Below are positions 16,255-30,579 of a stretch of 64,000 nucleotides of DNA, one piece after another (position 1 is the stretch's first letter; each line of letters opens with the position of its first letter). The stretch spans positions 56,357-120,356 of the forward strand of contig JAAAJB010000024.1 of assembly GCA_016098155.1 (NCBI GenBank). Direction: 5' to 3'. The notes under the pieces are model-generated. The model was given only the letters and a program-made list of their open reading frames with translations. It had not been told where the DNA came from and did no database searches. The position numbers and the translations under genes are program-made. The DNA comes from Actinomortierella ambigua. Lineage: Eukaryota > Mortierellomycota > Mortierellomycetes > Mortierellales > Mortierellaceae.

Positions 16255-18543
16255 ATGTCATTCATAGTCCCTACAGCACCGGCGCGGAGAAAGACCGATG
16301 CAGACCGCACATCGGCAGAATCGCCTAGTGCAAGTGTGCGCGATGCCCGCGATCACGCACGTATGCCACCTCCGCCACCCCCTTTGTTTTCTTCGTCGAC
16401 ACCTTCGAATTCTACAACTAGCACCGCCGCTTCAACACCACCAACTCGCGCTTCAGGTCAGGGGGGGGGGACGACATGAATGGGCTCTACACTCTTGCAA
16501 CACAGGCTATAATACCAAGGGGTTTGCTGACTATTTCTTGATGTAATTAGACTCTTTGAAAGCACCCACTGCCGGCAGTGCAATTCCTCCCAACGCGCCT
16601 CCACTGAAATACCAAAAGCCTTCGTGGAGTGGATTCCCCAATCAGCAATTCTACTTTGAAGTGATCAAGAACGGTATCGTCATTGATGAGATCTTGGTGC
16701 CCGAGAAGCAATTCCTCGTTATCGGTCGACTTCCCTTTTGTGATCTAGAGATGGAACATCCTGTGAGTCCCTAGAACGCGCGAATTGTTTAGATGTGCTA
16801 CATAGACTCAATGTTCGCCATGGTGTCACAAATGCTGATCGGAGCGATCGATTTACATTTTTTTCCCTTCTTACCAGTCCTTATCTAGATATCACGCTGT
16901 GGTTCAATTCAAGAGTAATGGAGAATCATTCATTTACGATCTGAACAGTAGCCACGGAACGAGACTCAACAAAAACAAGATCCCTCCAGGCATGCATGTG
17001 GCTCTGAAGCCGGGCGATCAACTGCGGTTTGGCGAGAGCACGCGCATTTACCTCTTCCAGACCAAAGACGAGGTTGATAGAGAGGAAGAAGAACAGGAGC
17101 TGGTGCGGCAGAAAATCCGACAACAGAGTCCTCATGAAGACGATTTGCCAGAGGAAGAAGAAGAGCAACGCGACTTTGACTGGTGAGATATTGAGATGAA
17201 GGAAGAGGTGGTTCGGCGCGACTCTTTTGTTGTTGCTGTTGTTACTCTAACACACCTGCATTTGTTGTTGTCCACATTTTATCCCACTCTCTCTAGGGGC
17301 ATGAAGGAGGACGCGGTCGATGAGGAGGCAGATATTGTGGATGGTGACTTTCGCCAGCAAGTGGACGAAAATGCATACTACCGTAGTGACCCAAAGAAGG
17401 CGCTTCGCAATTATTTACAAGGCCGAGGGTATGCATATGAGTTTGAGTTGGAGGAATCTGGCCCAGGACATGCACGTGTTTACACGGCCAGGATCCGACT
17501 GCCACTCGAAAGTGCCATGGGTCCTATCTATGGTGAAGCCACCACAGGAAAGAAGAGGGATGCTGAGCGCGAGGCGGCCTTGGATGCTTGTATCAAGTTG
17601 GATAGCCGGGGTATGCTCAGAACCGAGCAATCCAGCTCAAGTAGCTCATGTGAGTCTCAAAGAAAGAAAGAAAGAAAGAAAGAGAGAAAGAAAAGTAATT
17701 TGTTTCTTCAATGCTATTCAGTGTATTCTAACAATACGTATCATCACATCCGCTTCAGCAAATACCACGGCAAGGTCAAAAAAGTATGACGACGACGATG
17801 ATGGCGATGACGATTTTTATGACCGCACAGGTATGTTTGGGAAGGCAGGATGCTGGCAAGGAGTATCGTACCGGGTGATGCGGATATTTATTCTCCTTGT
17901 TTCTCTTCTTTCTTTTCCTCTCCTTTCCTTTACCTTCCTTTCCTCCCGTAGCCAAGGTAAAAAAGTCTGCCAAAAAGGATACTCAGGAGGTGGTTACCCA
18001 CGAATCGCTACTTGAGAAGCACTCCCGGCTCCAGAAGGATATGGCTCAACTAGAATCCAGGATCCAGGCATTTGACGCTATGGAGGCGGAGCGAAAGAAG
18101 GTTGAGCAAGAAAATGATCTGGATGCGTACATGACTATGCTGGAAAAGTCCAAGGGCGACTCCAAGGGCAAGATGGCGCAAGATCTGGCCATCCTACAAA
18201 AGGTAGGGTTTTCTGTCTCTAGTTTTGGGATGCCAACAGGCCAAGTGGATATCTTCTAACGGATGTTCTCTCTCTCTCTTCCTTTCTCTTCATCTTGAAA
18301 TCCATACTACAGGAAGAAAAACGACTCTTGAAGCTCATCGAGCTTACCAAGCCTGTTGACTACGCTGCCAAGCTTGGAGGAGCACCACCCAAACCCTCGT
18401 CAACCACGCCCTCGTCCTCATCTTCGTCAAGCAGTACACCTCCCAAACGACCGGCGTCAGCCTCACAAGAGGATGATCAGCCTCGCGACTCTCAGAAACG
18501 CGCAAGGGTCATTGGTGTTTCCCTACCACCGCCAATAAAATAA
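16255..18543 (+). CDS. SLC4A1AP: Kanadaptin homologue (SLC4A1AP family; FHA domain plus dsRNA-binding-like domain)
   Basis: Seven exons: 16255-16456, 16551-16762, 16878-17182, 17297-17649, 17759-17830, 17952-18202, 18313-18543; 541 residues. Order of parts: Pro/Ser-rich disordered N-terminus, FHA domain (FLVIGRLPFCDLEMEHPSLSRYHAVV, then NSSHGTRLNKNKIP), acidic linker ending DFDWGMKEDAVDEEAD, a dsRBD-like region starting KKALRNYLQGRGY, a short DDDDD stretch ending FYDRT, and a coiled coil (LLEKHSRLQKDMAQLESR). The C-terminus is Ser-rich with basic PPKRPAS. The phosphopeptide-binding Arg and Ser-His pair of FHA domains are present. Human kanadaptin has the same order and is nuclear, with links to splicing factors. 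Intron 4 contains an AAAG tetranucleotide run. Exon 5 (72 nt) was placed by phase and by the DRT block. Confidence 0.93.
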
Positions 18544-19350
18544 AGTTCAAGAAGGGCCAAGGCACAATTGTAACACTCAAGCCACCCAGGTTTGCGTCAC
18601 ATCTGGCATCGTGGGTGGAATGAAGTGAAGGGCCACAAGGCCGGGTTGTCCATTTCTTGTTTACAACACTCACTTCTTTCCTGCCTGGGTAGGTGCACGC
18701 TGATCTGCTGCTGCTCCTGGTGGTACTCTTCTTCCTCTTCTCCTTCGTCTCCTCTTTTCGCCTCTCATTGCCCCGCGCATGCCACATCTTCCTGCCCTCA
18801 TTGCCTCTCATCATTTTCAATGCTTCCCCTTCCTCCCACTTTTGCCCACTCCCCCCCCCCTGAATCTCTTCTTTCTTATTGTTTGCTCGAACAATCGCAT
18901 TGAATGACCTCCAGCTCCATGTCCTAAGCAAAAGTCATTTGCCTGCTTACAGCTTGACATGGAATAAAAAAAAAGGCTGTGGCATCCATTCTGCTATCGC
19001 GCGTATGTGTTCCAACGCATTTGTGCATCATTGTCGCGTCTATTGTGCTGGCATCACAGTCAACAAACTCCCCCTCTCCAGGCAATATCTCTTTTCTTTT
19101 CCTTTTTGTTGCTTAACAACCCCACTAGTCTGGATAACTGGGACCTTCAAGTTACGCATGGGGGGTCCATATCCGCCTTTTTGTTTCTTTTCTCTCTGAG
19201 CAACTGTGCTTAACTGTTACTGTCACACTCTATTTTTCATTCTCAAGTAGGCGACGCTATCGTGCAACTTTGTCCTCATCGTCTTTTTTGCGATAAAGAG
19301 ACCATCTGATCATCGCTTTCCAGCATCAAACCAAAGAGCGCGTGGACAAC
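18544..19350. other. Intergenic region between kanadaptin and ARS2
   Basis: 807 bp between two plus-strand genes. Contains pyrimidine-rich stretches (about 18714-18760 and 18826-18880) and a C10 run near 18850. No gene, RNA or clear TATA box seen. It should hold the kanadaptin terminator and the ARS2 promoter. Confidence 0.5.
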
Positions 19351-22172
19351 ATGCCAAAGGAATTTTTCGATCGGGAGGAGTACTCAGATGACGAGTATGG
19401 CTACAGAAGCCGGAGTAAGTTCCGCCGTGAGCGTAGCCCTGAAAAGGACGACTTTGGCCGGGACAAGCGCCGCAGAAAAAAGTCTGCCTCTCCTGATGAT
19501 CGAGGTAATGGTGCCATCTGAATCGATCAAAAGTCTTCTTGCGAGTTTATGAGCATCATGGTATGCAGCTGTGCCAGATCTAGGGTGATGCACTGACTCT
19601 TGTTCCTTTGCTGACCCGCGACGTTTTAGAACGCCGTCCAAGACGCAACCGATCTTCGTCAAGAGATGCCGGGGACCCAGGTGACCACTATATTCCCAAT
19701 TACGATCGTGACGGATACAACCCTGCCCCTCGGTACGGCCGTGGAGAGTATGGTGGTCGATTTGGTGGAATGGGTGAATATGCTGGTTATGAACGCGAGT
19801 ACCGTGGCTCCAGGTACGGAGGGTGTTTTGTTGTTTTGAAACAATAACACTTGACTGGGATAAAACCTTGATGCAGGTGCTAATTTTGGCCTTTTTGTTT
19901 TTTTTTGTTGTTGAAAATTTTAGCCGCCATCGCGAGGAGGGATTCATGGAGATGGAAGGTGGCGGCGACATGCCCGGTAACTGGGGCGGACCAGGCGGTG
20001 AGCGTGTTGACGACCCGATGAAGCTTGACTACCTCGTCTCGTTCAAGCAGTTCTGTGAGCACTTGAGGGGTCTGGACCGAGCTTCCCACCGCTACCGGCG
20101 ATACACGGACGAGGAGCTCCAGTCACGCTACGCAACGTACCGCGACGATTTTATTGCCAAGCACCGATCCATGTTCTTTGACGCCCACAAGGACGAGGCA
20201 TGGTTCCAGGAGAAGTATCATCCTGAACACTCAAAGGCGCGAAGGGTCGAGATTCTTGCTCTGCGCAAGAAGTTGTACGACCAGTTTGTCAACGACCTTG
20301 CAAACGGAAAGTACGATGCGACTACTTGCGACGAGGACCAAGCCAAGGCAGAGACTGGCAGTAAAGGGGCAGCAGCTGGCGGCGGCAGGGACGATGAAGA
20401 GAGGGAGGACGAAGAGGGCGAATTGCCAAACTCTGACATTCCGATGCTTTACCTACGGGCCGTCCTTCCCAATGTCTCCAAGAAGTCACTCCTTGAGGTG
20501 GGTGGTCACAACAATAATAACAATCAAGAACAAACAAACAAACAAACAAAAAGATGCTCAAGGACAGGAATCAAAAGCGAAGAAGTATTATGTCGTGTTC
20601 CTGAGCTGTTTTAGCCTTTTTTTTTCCCTTTGTTCTTTTGTTAGATCTGCCAAAAGATTCCTGGATTCCGATCTCTGTCATTGTCCGAGCCCCACCCACT
20701 GAAAGAACTCCAGCGCATTGGATGGATCAAACTGGAACAGGGAACAGACACCGAGGAGGCTCTCAAGGCCATTACGGAGGTGACTACAGATGACTACCAG
20801 GTTTCTACCACACCGCACCGTCCGACGCGAGCACGCTATACGCACGAGGTGGCCAGCTCTGACGCGCGTCTTCAAGCAGATCGCGAACTTGTCGAGTTGG
20901 TAGCCAAGGCATGTGATCGAGATTTGAATGAGGCCGTTGCAGCACTTGCTGCTGAAGGAGCTACAGATAGCGATGGAGACACGGCCATGTCTTCGGTCAC
21001 GTACGATGGTGTGTCGTTGCTTGAGAAGCGACTTCAGTCTCATATCCTTCCGGCGCTGGAAAAGAACGTGGACGACTCGGAGCAAGAAGAGGGTGCGATC
21101 AAGACTGGGAACGAGCGACAGGTGCTAGATATGTACATTGAGTATCTTCGCCAGGTGCACATGTTCTGCTACTACTGTGGAGGCGAGAGCGACAACTTGG
21201 AGGAGTTTGCACGCAAGTGCGTCAAGCACTACCGCAAGCCTGAGCCCCGCGGAGGATCCAATGCTGCAAAGGGAGCTACGTGGGTCAAGAATTTGGAGCA
21301 AAAGCTTCAGGTGAAGGTGTATCCTCCGTCAGACGAAGAGGTGGAAAAGCTCGGAGGCAAGTCTATGGAGAAGAGCATTGTCAAGTTTTTGCAGCAAAAG
21401 ACGCAGCAGCAGGAGCCGGCCAAGTGGCGATGCAAGATTTGCACAAAGCCATTCCGAGGCGAGGAGTTTGTGCACAAGCATATCCGATCGAAGCACCCGG
21501 ACGACGTGAAGGAGGTCGAGGAGAGCGTGCAGCTGTTCAACAACTATGTGTTGGATCCCTATCACATCAACCCAGCGACTCAACCACACCAGCAGCCGCT
21601 ACAGGCTCCGGCAATGCACTCTGGACCACATCCAGCAGCCGCTCTGATGGGCGCCGGACCGATGCCACTGCACTTTGGCGCAGGCTCGCACCCGATGCCG
21701 ATGCCGTTCATGGGACCGACGGGGGTGTCGCCCATGTTCCCGCACGGATTTGTTCCGCCGTCGTTCTCGGCGACAGCAGCTCTTGCAGGCACGCCGATGG
21801 ACCAGATCCCACGCATTGGCTTTGACATCCCCAAGCGGGTGAGCAAGGATGACGATTCGAAACGAGGCAAGGGTGGTGGCGACGGTGCACCATCTGGTGG
21901 CTCATCGCGCGGTGGACTGCAGCTGGACCCTCGAAGGTAAGAAAAGAAAGAAAAAGCAACAAAGTGATGTCCAGCGGAGAGTCTCTTTGAACCGTAAGAA
22001 AAGTGCAAGATGGACTAACATGCCTACATTTTTTGTTCTCCTCTCACCATTCTCTCTTGGCTTGGGTATTGTGCTTGGTAGCCGCATGACGGATCCGCGT
22101 CAAGTGAAGTCATATGTGGACCTGGATGCACCGGCGGAGGGTGACCTGGATGCAAAGTACAACCTGTGGTAG
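19351..22172 (+). CDS. ARS2: ARS2/SERRATE zinc-finger RNA effector
   Basis: Nuclear cap-binding-complex partner that routes transcripts to processing, export or decay. Five exons: 19351-19504, 19630-19813, 19924-20497, 20645-21936, 22082-22172; 764 residues. The N-terminus is Arg/Ser/Asp-rich. Next is the SERRATE N-terminal domain (KLDYLVSFKQFCEHLRG, YRDDFIAKHRSMFFDAHKDEAWFQEKYHP). An RNA-recognition-like part follows (LYLRAVLPNVSKKSLLEICQKIPGFRSL). The core contains FCYYCGGESDNLEEFARKC and the C2H2 finger CKICTKPFRGEEFVHKHIRSKH. The tail is Pro/Met/Gly-rich and ends RMTDPRQVKSYVDLDAP, the conserved C-terminal leg that contacts cap-binding complex in animals. The last intron splits that motif (AG|C), which is why the 91-nt final exon is included. 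Confidence 0.94.
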
Positions 22173-22663
22173 TAGAACGACCTTTTTTTTTTTCTTCTTC
22201 TTAGCACTCCGGGTGGGTAGGGGGTGAATCTGAATAAACTGGGGTCTAATTATCAGAGGCATGGGATATGGTATTGAGCAAACAAGCTGGGGGATGATAA
22301 GGGGAAAACAGAGACAACTGAAAATGAGGGAACAAAGGGTGCCTAAAAGGGGCATGTTGCGACACACATACACCCATACACACACACCCTTTGACGTTTC
22401 TTTTTTTTTTTTTTTTTTTCTCTCTCTCCATTCCTTCCCTGTTCATTTCGCCACCAATCATCATCCCTCTTCTTCCCTTCCTCCCCACCACCTTTCCCTT
22501 CTTTGTCGACCCGTGGGAGGTGTGTGCTGCTGCCCTCCTCCCCCACCCTCTGTCTCTCTCTCTCTCTCTCGCTGTCTCTCTCTCTATCTCTCTCTTCGTG
22601 GGGTTATAGCTCCCTGACACCTGCTGGGCACGGCATTTGCCTTGCTTCTTTTAACTTGCTGCC
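22173..22663. other. Intergenic region with pyrimidine-rich tracts upstream of the RalGAP gene
   Basis: 491 bp. Contains a T tract at about 22400-22419 and a long CT-rich stretch (about 22550-22597) that precedes the RalGAP ATG by about 65 bp. Such CT tracts are common in fungal core promoters and leaders; that role is inferred. No gene seen. Confidence 0.5.
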
Positions 22664-25600
22664 ATGCATCCACTCCATCCAACAGAACATGGCGACCAAG
22701 TGGAGGTTGGGCCACCGCTGTCCATTCAGACTGGTTTGCGCTACAGCGACCCTGCTCACACGGCTCCAGCCTCGTCCACAACCACCACCACCATGAACGC
22801 CAGCGTCAATTTTGTTACCACCACCGTCCTGACAGAGACGATACTGGAAGACGAGCCCGTGCCCCATGTCTCTGTTACCCGTAATGGCACACAGCGTACT
22901 CGCATGGCCGAAGGGCAGCTGTCGTCGGCTCCCGTGGGACCATTGGAGATGTGTGCGCCGGCGCCGGCACTGACGCTAGAGACCCGCACACTGCCCACAA
23001 CGGCCTCTAGAGCAAGCCTCGTCTCCACCATGTCAACATATGCCGACTCGCACCACCCTACCGCTGTTGGGCAAAGCACCCAGACCTCTTCAGCGATGGC
23101 GACCCACAACCCGCCACCGCCAGTGCATGCTCCTACGCTTGCATCCTTGGCTGCCGCACGGCTAAGCCAGGCCTTCTCGCCCTTACTCGCCAGCCGGCGG
23201 AGATCGCAGGCATTGGATCCACCCCCTACCCCTGACACGGCCTCGTCATTCTATGCCCACTCCAGTTACGCCAACAGTCCCACCGGATCACTCAGCAACT
23301 CGGACGGCCTAACGGCCGTGTCGGGTCTGAATGATCTCCCACCCCAGCCAGCATTTTCCCACCTGCCGGGCCTGCAGCAGCAGGGAGCCAGCCCGAGTGC
23401 CTCGTCCACCACCAGTAGTCTTGGAAAGGGCCTGCTCTTCAGTTCGCCACGGTCCCAGACCCGCGTCAGAAAACCTCTGACTATCCTTGCCGACTCACAT
23501 TTGCCTCCAGACGAGAACACGTCGCCGTCGTACACGGCCCCATCGAACACAGCGGCGGCTTTTCATACGGGCTTGGCATCCCATTTTCTCGCCTCCTCTA
23601 ATACGTCCAAAACATCCTCGTCAAGCACTACTGGATCGGCGATGCTGGAAAAGGCACTCAAGAAAGCTAAAGTCTTTTTGGACGAGCGCGCGAAACCCAA
23701 GGCTCGGGCCACTTCACTCTGGAGTTTTCTTGGTAAGTTCTATACTGTAAAATAGTCTTCAATGTGTGTGTATGTGTGCGTATGTGGGGCGGGATCCTCA
23801 TTGATCATGCAATTGCCAGACTCACCTCATTTTTTTTTATGTTTGGGCTGACTCTTTCTTTCTCTATTGTTCGTCTACGGACAAAAAGACGTGACATTCG
23901 AGCACGACCAGGTCAGGTTCTTTCAGGATCATGCGGATCAAGTGTTCACGGTCACAAAGGACGCGTTTTGGCACCAAGTTGGCAAGCTGAAGCAAAGGAA
24001 TGAGAGGTCGTTGACGCTGCAGAGCAAAGAAGTTACTTCTATCCAGAAGAACCTGCTGCTACTCCGTCTAATTTTCCTGTACCTACCAGAAAGAATTAAG
24101 GATGGATGGCACCGCCGCGCAATCGGTATGTTATTTTTATTGCGAAACAAAGTAGGAAGGTATCCTTCATCAACATCCACACGTTTCCGCAGGTTCTCAT
24201 ACATCCTTCCTTTGCCTGCCTGTGCCTTTTTTTTTTGTTCTGTAGCACGGATCATTGCTCAAGTGCTGGCTCACAAAAATCACCCGCGGATTCGAATTTT
24301 TGGCTTTCGACTTTTGCTTCTCTGGCTTAACGACCAGAGTGACGAATGTCCAGAGGCGATGCACTTGTTTTCCAATGCCATCTCGCTCGAGCTGTTTGTT
24401 TATGATGGTGAGGATCTTTCGATCGATCAGGCGTCCACCTCTCAGACAAAACTACCATTCCTCAGTTCGGGGAGCACTGGACGGCGAAGCACGCGTGTGG
24501 TATCTCAACTTATTGAGCAGGCGGTGATCAAGCTCAACCAGGAGGCGTTATTAGGTATTTCAACGTAGTATGAACCTATATCTACCATATTCTCGATCGC
24601 GAGGGGCAAATGATCTTACATTCTAACAACCGTGTTCCCCTTCCCTTTGTTTGCCTTTTTAGCCGAAGGTCCTCCAATATGCCCTAATCCTTCCCCACCG
24701 ACTTTTCAGGATGGCATCCAGCTATTACAAATCTTCCTTGCGAATATTGTCCGCCTGGCCTATGTTGCGGCGGGTTCCTTGCCTCCGCGGGAAGAGCTCA
24801 CTTCCATCAATTCACACTTTCCTCTGGAAAGTGATGGAGGAGCGGGGGATGGGATTGCTGTTGGATTCGGTATCGATGCTGGTCTAGCGGCCGCCCGTTT
24901 CATGTTTATGATTGTTAAGAAGCACTACTTGGTAAAGTTGTTCCCTGAATGTGCTCGAAAACCGGGCCAGCTTCCGGACGAAAGCCAAGGTAGGGACAAT
25001 TCTTTTTCGAAAGACTAATAGGTTTTTGTGTTGAAGTTACCACTGACTCATGTACTTACAGAGTGATGGGATGCCCATGTTTTTTTTTATCTCTCTTTAG
25101 ACGTCGGCTTCAAGACGTGCCCGCCGACGATCCTTCGTACAGTGATCAGCTTTATGATCCAGTTCTGTCTGGACAGCAACGACTACAATTCACCTCTTGC
25201 ACACACATCGCCTGCGACCCCAATTCTCAAGTCAATTGTTTACTCGGAGGCCAATCGTGAGATGGTACATGAGATTGTTCGACAGGGCCTCACCCTGCCA
25301 GCAGGCCACCCACACTACAAAGACATTCTTCGCGGCGCCATTCATATTATTGGTGTCTGGTGTCTGAGTAGCGAGGAGGAGCGTCCGTCGTTTCTACGAA
25401 GCTCCTCTGCTCGGCATTCCGGCTTTACGGCTTCCTTGTCATCCATCCAGGCCCAGGACGGCTCAACACATGGAATGACCTCGGCTTCGTCATCTTCCTC
25501 CTCCCTTGCCACGGCGGGTGCAGAGAGCCACCAGGCTGCAAATGGTTATCTCCGCCGGTACTTTAAGTGGCTAACAAATGTGTTTTACGACAAACCTACT

Positions 25601-28600
25601 CACGCCTACGACTCCACCTCAAACCGGTCTTCGGACGCCTTGATTGGAGGCGGGTATCAAGTGAAGCTGGATGCAGAGGCATTGGGAAGCCAGTACAGGG
25701 ACGTGATTGGCTTGTTCAGAGCGATAATGACGCGGTCGCAGATTGAGATGGACAATGCCACTTGGTCGGCTCTGCTCGAGTCGCTCCTCACGATCTGCGA
25801 GCGGGTCATGAGTCAGCCGATCAAGTACGCCACACCCATTCCGCCGGCTCAAACAGATGAGCTTGTCGTCTATCTTGTGGAGGTATTTGTTCTAAAAGGG
25901 CTTGTCTGTTGACTGTGTTTGGCCTGTTTACAAAGGTGGTTTTCTGTGTTCTCACACTCACAATGGTTTCTCAAATACTTTCCCGTAGACACTTATCTTT
26001 GCATTCTCCAGCTGTCCTAATGTCCAACCGTCTCAGTGGCTCCGCTTACGAGAGCGCATGGCGATGACAGCACCTGTTTGGCCACAGGCGGTGGCTGTTT
26101 GGGGTGTAAGTGATTGTTCCACACGCACCTTTCATTGATCGCCCTTCGTTGTCGTCGTTATGTATCAACGATCACATCTCTAACGAATCTCGAATATTTA
26201 TTTTATTGACAATAGCGTTGGACAACAAAGTTGACCGGCATGGTGGCTCTTGAGGTCTACGGAGTCGATGTTGAGGCACAAACTCTCCGAGCGCAACAGC
26301 AAGCATCCATCGGAAGGTCTGGTCGAAAGATGTCCGGCAAGTACCGGCATTTGCGTGGTTCAGCAGGCGGTAGAACAGAAGGGGCAAGCCACCATCGGCA
26401 CTCGATTGGCGGCGAGTGGCTCGCCTATTCGCACCATAGTCACCCCATGTCTGGACTGCCTTTCGGTCTGGGTCTAGAGCGGTCCTCGCGCCGTGCTAAC
26501 AGCATCCATCAAGACTATCTCAGGAGTATACCTCCCCATACTTTGCAGGGCGTGCCTGGCGGTATGCCTTCAATTTACGCACCAAGTGTGTTGGGTCATA
26601 TGGGGTTGCTTGGTGGCCGTGAAACACCACGGCCATACCATCCGATCCTAAAACCTGAGCTAGAAGAATCTGATGAGGACGATGAAGCGAGTGAATCGAG
26701 TACACAAAGGGTGCTTGCAGAGCCCGCGGAAGTCGGGGACGACAAGGTATGATCTACTTTACCAGTGTTGAATTATCCAATTTTACTTGATTTCTCTTCA
26801 TGCTCAGAGGTTTCGACTTGCCGACTAACTTTTTTTTCCCATTTTGAAAACATCGTAGCTGTCGCGGACATCATCGGTCTCTTTCCATGCACCGGATAGT
26901 TTGCACTTGGACCCTCTGGTAGAAAGGCTCTCGCCCTCCCTTGGCCAGTTCTCGTCTTTGGAAGGAGGAAATTTCAGTCTTACTGGCCGCTCTGCGACAG
27001 TGAGCTTGGCTTTGTGGAAGAATTTGATGTGTGTTATGGGCAATCCGAATGTCATCGAGGTAAGGCTATCCCTTCCACATCTTTTATGAAGATGACAGTT
27101 GCCACTCGTGATAGTGAGCTAACAGACACCTTGTTCCCTCTGCTAGGATCTCTCGCTGAGAGCTGAAGTATTCCAGAGTGTCATCGAGGCGACAGGTATC
27201 ATGAATGCTGCGAGGATGTACCTTCCCTTGGAGGCATCTATTGCACCTGGAGCATACGATTTCCTTCCATGGTTGCTGGAGGCAACCGACATGAATGGGC
27301 CCTCGCCCCCGAATCTCCCAGCTATCTATAGTTGCCTGTGTCGCATTATGTGTCGCCGATATGACATGGCTCTCCATGCCAAGTACTACGATCGATTTTA
27401 TCGCTGTATCATGAAGGTGGGTTTATTGACGAGCCAACTTTGTTGATGATAACATGGCCGCCTTGCGAGTAGTGGACGTGGCATACTAACATGTACTTTC
27501 ATCATTAATGCCTATCAGGGTCTCAACTCCAAGAACACCAGCATCGAATACCCTATTCTTGCATTTTGCAGCAAAATCTTCTCGTATGCCTTACCGGGAA
27601 GCGATTGCTTGATCCTCTCGTTCTTGGAGGCTATCCGAAGGATGGTGAGTCTCACAGAGATGCGAGGACATGTCTGGTTACTGTAATTTCTGATAAAGGC
27701 GTACTATTTTATTTATTTATATCGATGTCTTTTTGCCTTCTTCGTAGCTCTTACATGATGGCCAACTTCAGGAAGGCGCAAATCATTTCATCCGACGACA
27801 GGCCATCGCCCTTTTGGCCTCAGTATGTTCAAAGTTTTACACTCGACTGTGCGACTGCACAATACCACCGAGTAACAGTTGCGACTCGTGCCGAATCTTG
27901 TCCTTGAAGCCTGCATTTATTCAACTTGTGCTCGACCTCACTGTGGCAGAGTCGACGGCAAAGCCCTTGGGCAAGTTTTGGGATACCCATAGCATGCTCA
28001 TTCAGCTCTGTGGCTCCATCGTGGTTAGCAAGTGGCGAGATGGACTAGAGTCGGATGAAACAGTGGAATCCAAGTGCCTGTCCACTGTCCTAGATCACCT
28101 TTATTGGAGTGAGACAATCGTTGTTGAGAGTGCAGTTCAAGTGCTTTCCACTCTTGCATTGTGCTACAAGGAGCATGGGAGCAAAGACGAGGTAAGTCTA
28201 AAGTGTATGGATATTTGCATTCTGTTCGTTCAATGGCTTTATGAAGTTTTGTCCACTGACATCTCCCCCCCCCCCTTTTTTTTTTCTTCAATTTACCACA
28301 GCAATTGCTCCATAGCGTCCTCTCCAACATCCTGTCATCGCTAGAGGAACATTTACGTGTGTTCAAATCCGAGGTCCGGAAGGCAGCCAACATCGTTGCT
28401 CTCCATCGATGCTTGGTTGAATGGCTTGTTATTTTACCGGCAAAGTATTTGACAGAGTCGCATCTCGTTCGATGGATCTTTGAGCTTATCGAGAGCAGCT
28501 ACTTGGCTCCGTCGACGTCCCAACCAACCGTCAGCACCCCTCGACCAGATGTGAGTGGGCACAATCGGGAGCATACCTTCCCGATGAGTTGGTCCTCCCA

Positions 28601-30547
28601 AGCCGAGTTTGACGCAAAATCGGGACGGAAGCATCATGGATCGATTCGGGCCACAGGGAAGAAGCTGCGCCACTATTACAGCTCCTTGACTAGCGTGCAA
28701 TCCAATGCCAATAATCAAGTGGAGGAGCAGCTGGTTAAGGAGGTGGCAGAGGCGACCTTGAACCGCATTGTCCACTTTTTGGCACAGTTCCCAGAGAAGC
28801 AGGCGAATAACATGCTCCAAGGTTTCCGACAGGGCGCGTCGACAGAGCTGGACGCGGCACTTGCCCGCCGGGATGGGCTGAGAAAGGCCAATGGCGATTA
28901 TGACGGTGCGGAGACACAGCCAACAGAAGGTCGGCAAAGGAATGGCGAGTCGCTCTTCAACATTTTCGCTCTGAACGGGAAGACACTCATCAGTATTGTC
29001 GAGAGGCGACAACCGGGCAGCAGCGAGTTACCCAAGATGCAGGTCATTATCCGCGACGAAACTGGTCGTTATGCCTGGGATGCCGAAGTTTTCTACAAGG
29101 CCGCATCGCTTGGTCGGGGCAACTATCGCAAGAGCGTGGCGCTCAGCGATCGTCCAGGTTCCCGCTACAGCCAGTATCTCAACCAGCTGAGCTATATACC
29201 CCAACGACGGCGTAAGGATCAGATGACGGAGCAGCTTCTCTGGAGAGATGACGTGCGTGTCCGCGAGGACACTGTTTCCACGCATGATGAGACTGGCAGT
29301 AACCATTCCAAGGGATCCACCTCACGCAGCACACCTGTACGTTCTTCGGATCCATCCTCACCACCGGCGTGGGACACGGAGAGCTCGCAGCAGCAGCAGC
29401 AGAGTGGTGTCGATATGATGGATCAGTTGCTGCAGTACATTGGCTCAGCCCATCAAGACTGTCTCTTTGACGGAAAGACGCCGTTGAACGCTCTGAACAA
29501 TGGGTTGACGCTGTCGCCCGAGTCCAAGCGCATCTCGTTCATTGACACGCAGCTCGATCGACACGTGCAGGAGGAGAACTATTACAGCCGCATCTCGGAC
29601 CCTCAGGCGCGAGCCTGGTTCGACAAGCTGGTGGAGCTGCGATCGAGTCTGATCTACATGGACGAGGACGACGAAGAATATCGTAATAGTAACAACCTGA
29701 TGACGCTCATTCAGTCGACATGGGACAGGGATCCCTTTGTGGGAACGTTTGCCGGCGATGGATCGGTCGACGACGACGCCGACGCTTCTGCTGCTGCTGA
29801 GAGCGAGCATAATGGTGGTGGTGCAAGTGGGTCGCAGGAGACCAACGGGTGTCATAGTCCCGGGGCCGAGTCCTGCAGCAGTGATGCATGCTTGGGTACC
29901 TATGACGACAAGTCGATGGCCAAGTCGTTCCAGGTGGTGCTGCCGCCTGAGGCAGAGTTCCCGCTCAGTCCGTTCATGCAGTGCCGTTTGCTGCTGGGCC
30001 ACCTTGGCTTGTTTGACTATGAGCGCTTCCGTGAGAACCATTTGGTGCTGCTCAACCCTTCCCCAACGTTGGCGAGGGACTTGGCCAACTTGGACAAGAA
30101 GTCGGGGTAAATGCGGGGAACCCAAACTGTTGATTTGGAAAATATTTTATTGAATAGGGGTGTGAATGGCGTTAGCTGAGACGTGCACAAATATTGACGC
30201 GTTTTCCTCTTTTTTTTTTCTCTCTCATCTGTGCTACCCTTTCTTAGGCGAGATACGTTCAAGATGGCGCTCTTGTATGTGGCGCCTGGCCAGGAAGGAG
30301 AGCAGTCGATCCTCATGAACGAAAAGGGAAGCTACCTCTATGAACGGCTCGTGACCAGTCTTGGCAAGGAGGTCCTTCTCGAAGATCACTCTGGATACCT
30401 GGGTGGTCTGGAGAGGAACGGGTCGAATGGCAAGACTGCGATTTATTTCTGCTCGTCTACGGTGGAGATTATGTTCCACGACGCGACTCGTATGCCGACC
30501 GATTACAGTGATCCCCGTCAAGTGAAGAAGGTATGGTGGGCCCTTCC

Positions 30548-30579
<32 letters not shown>

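Noticed and set aside
29445..30125. 226-residue minus-strand frame
   Set aside because: Shadow of the RalGAP exon 28302-30106.
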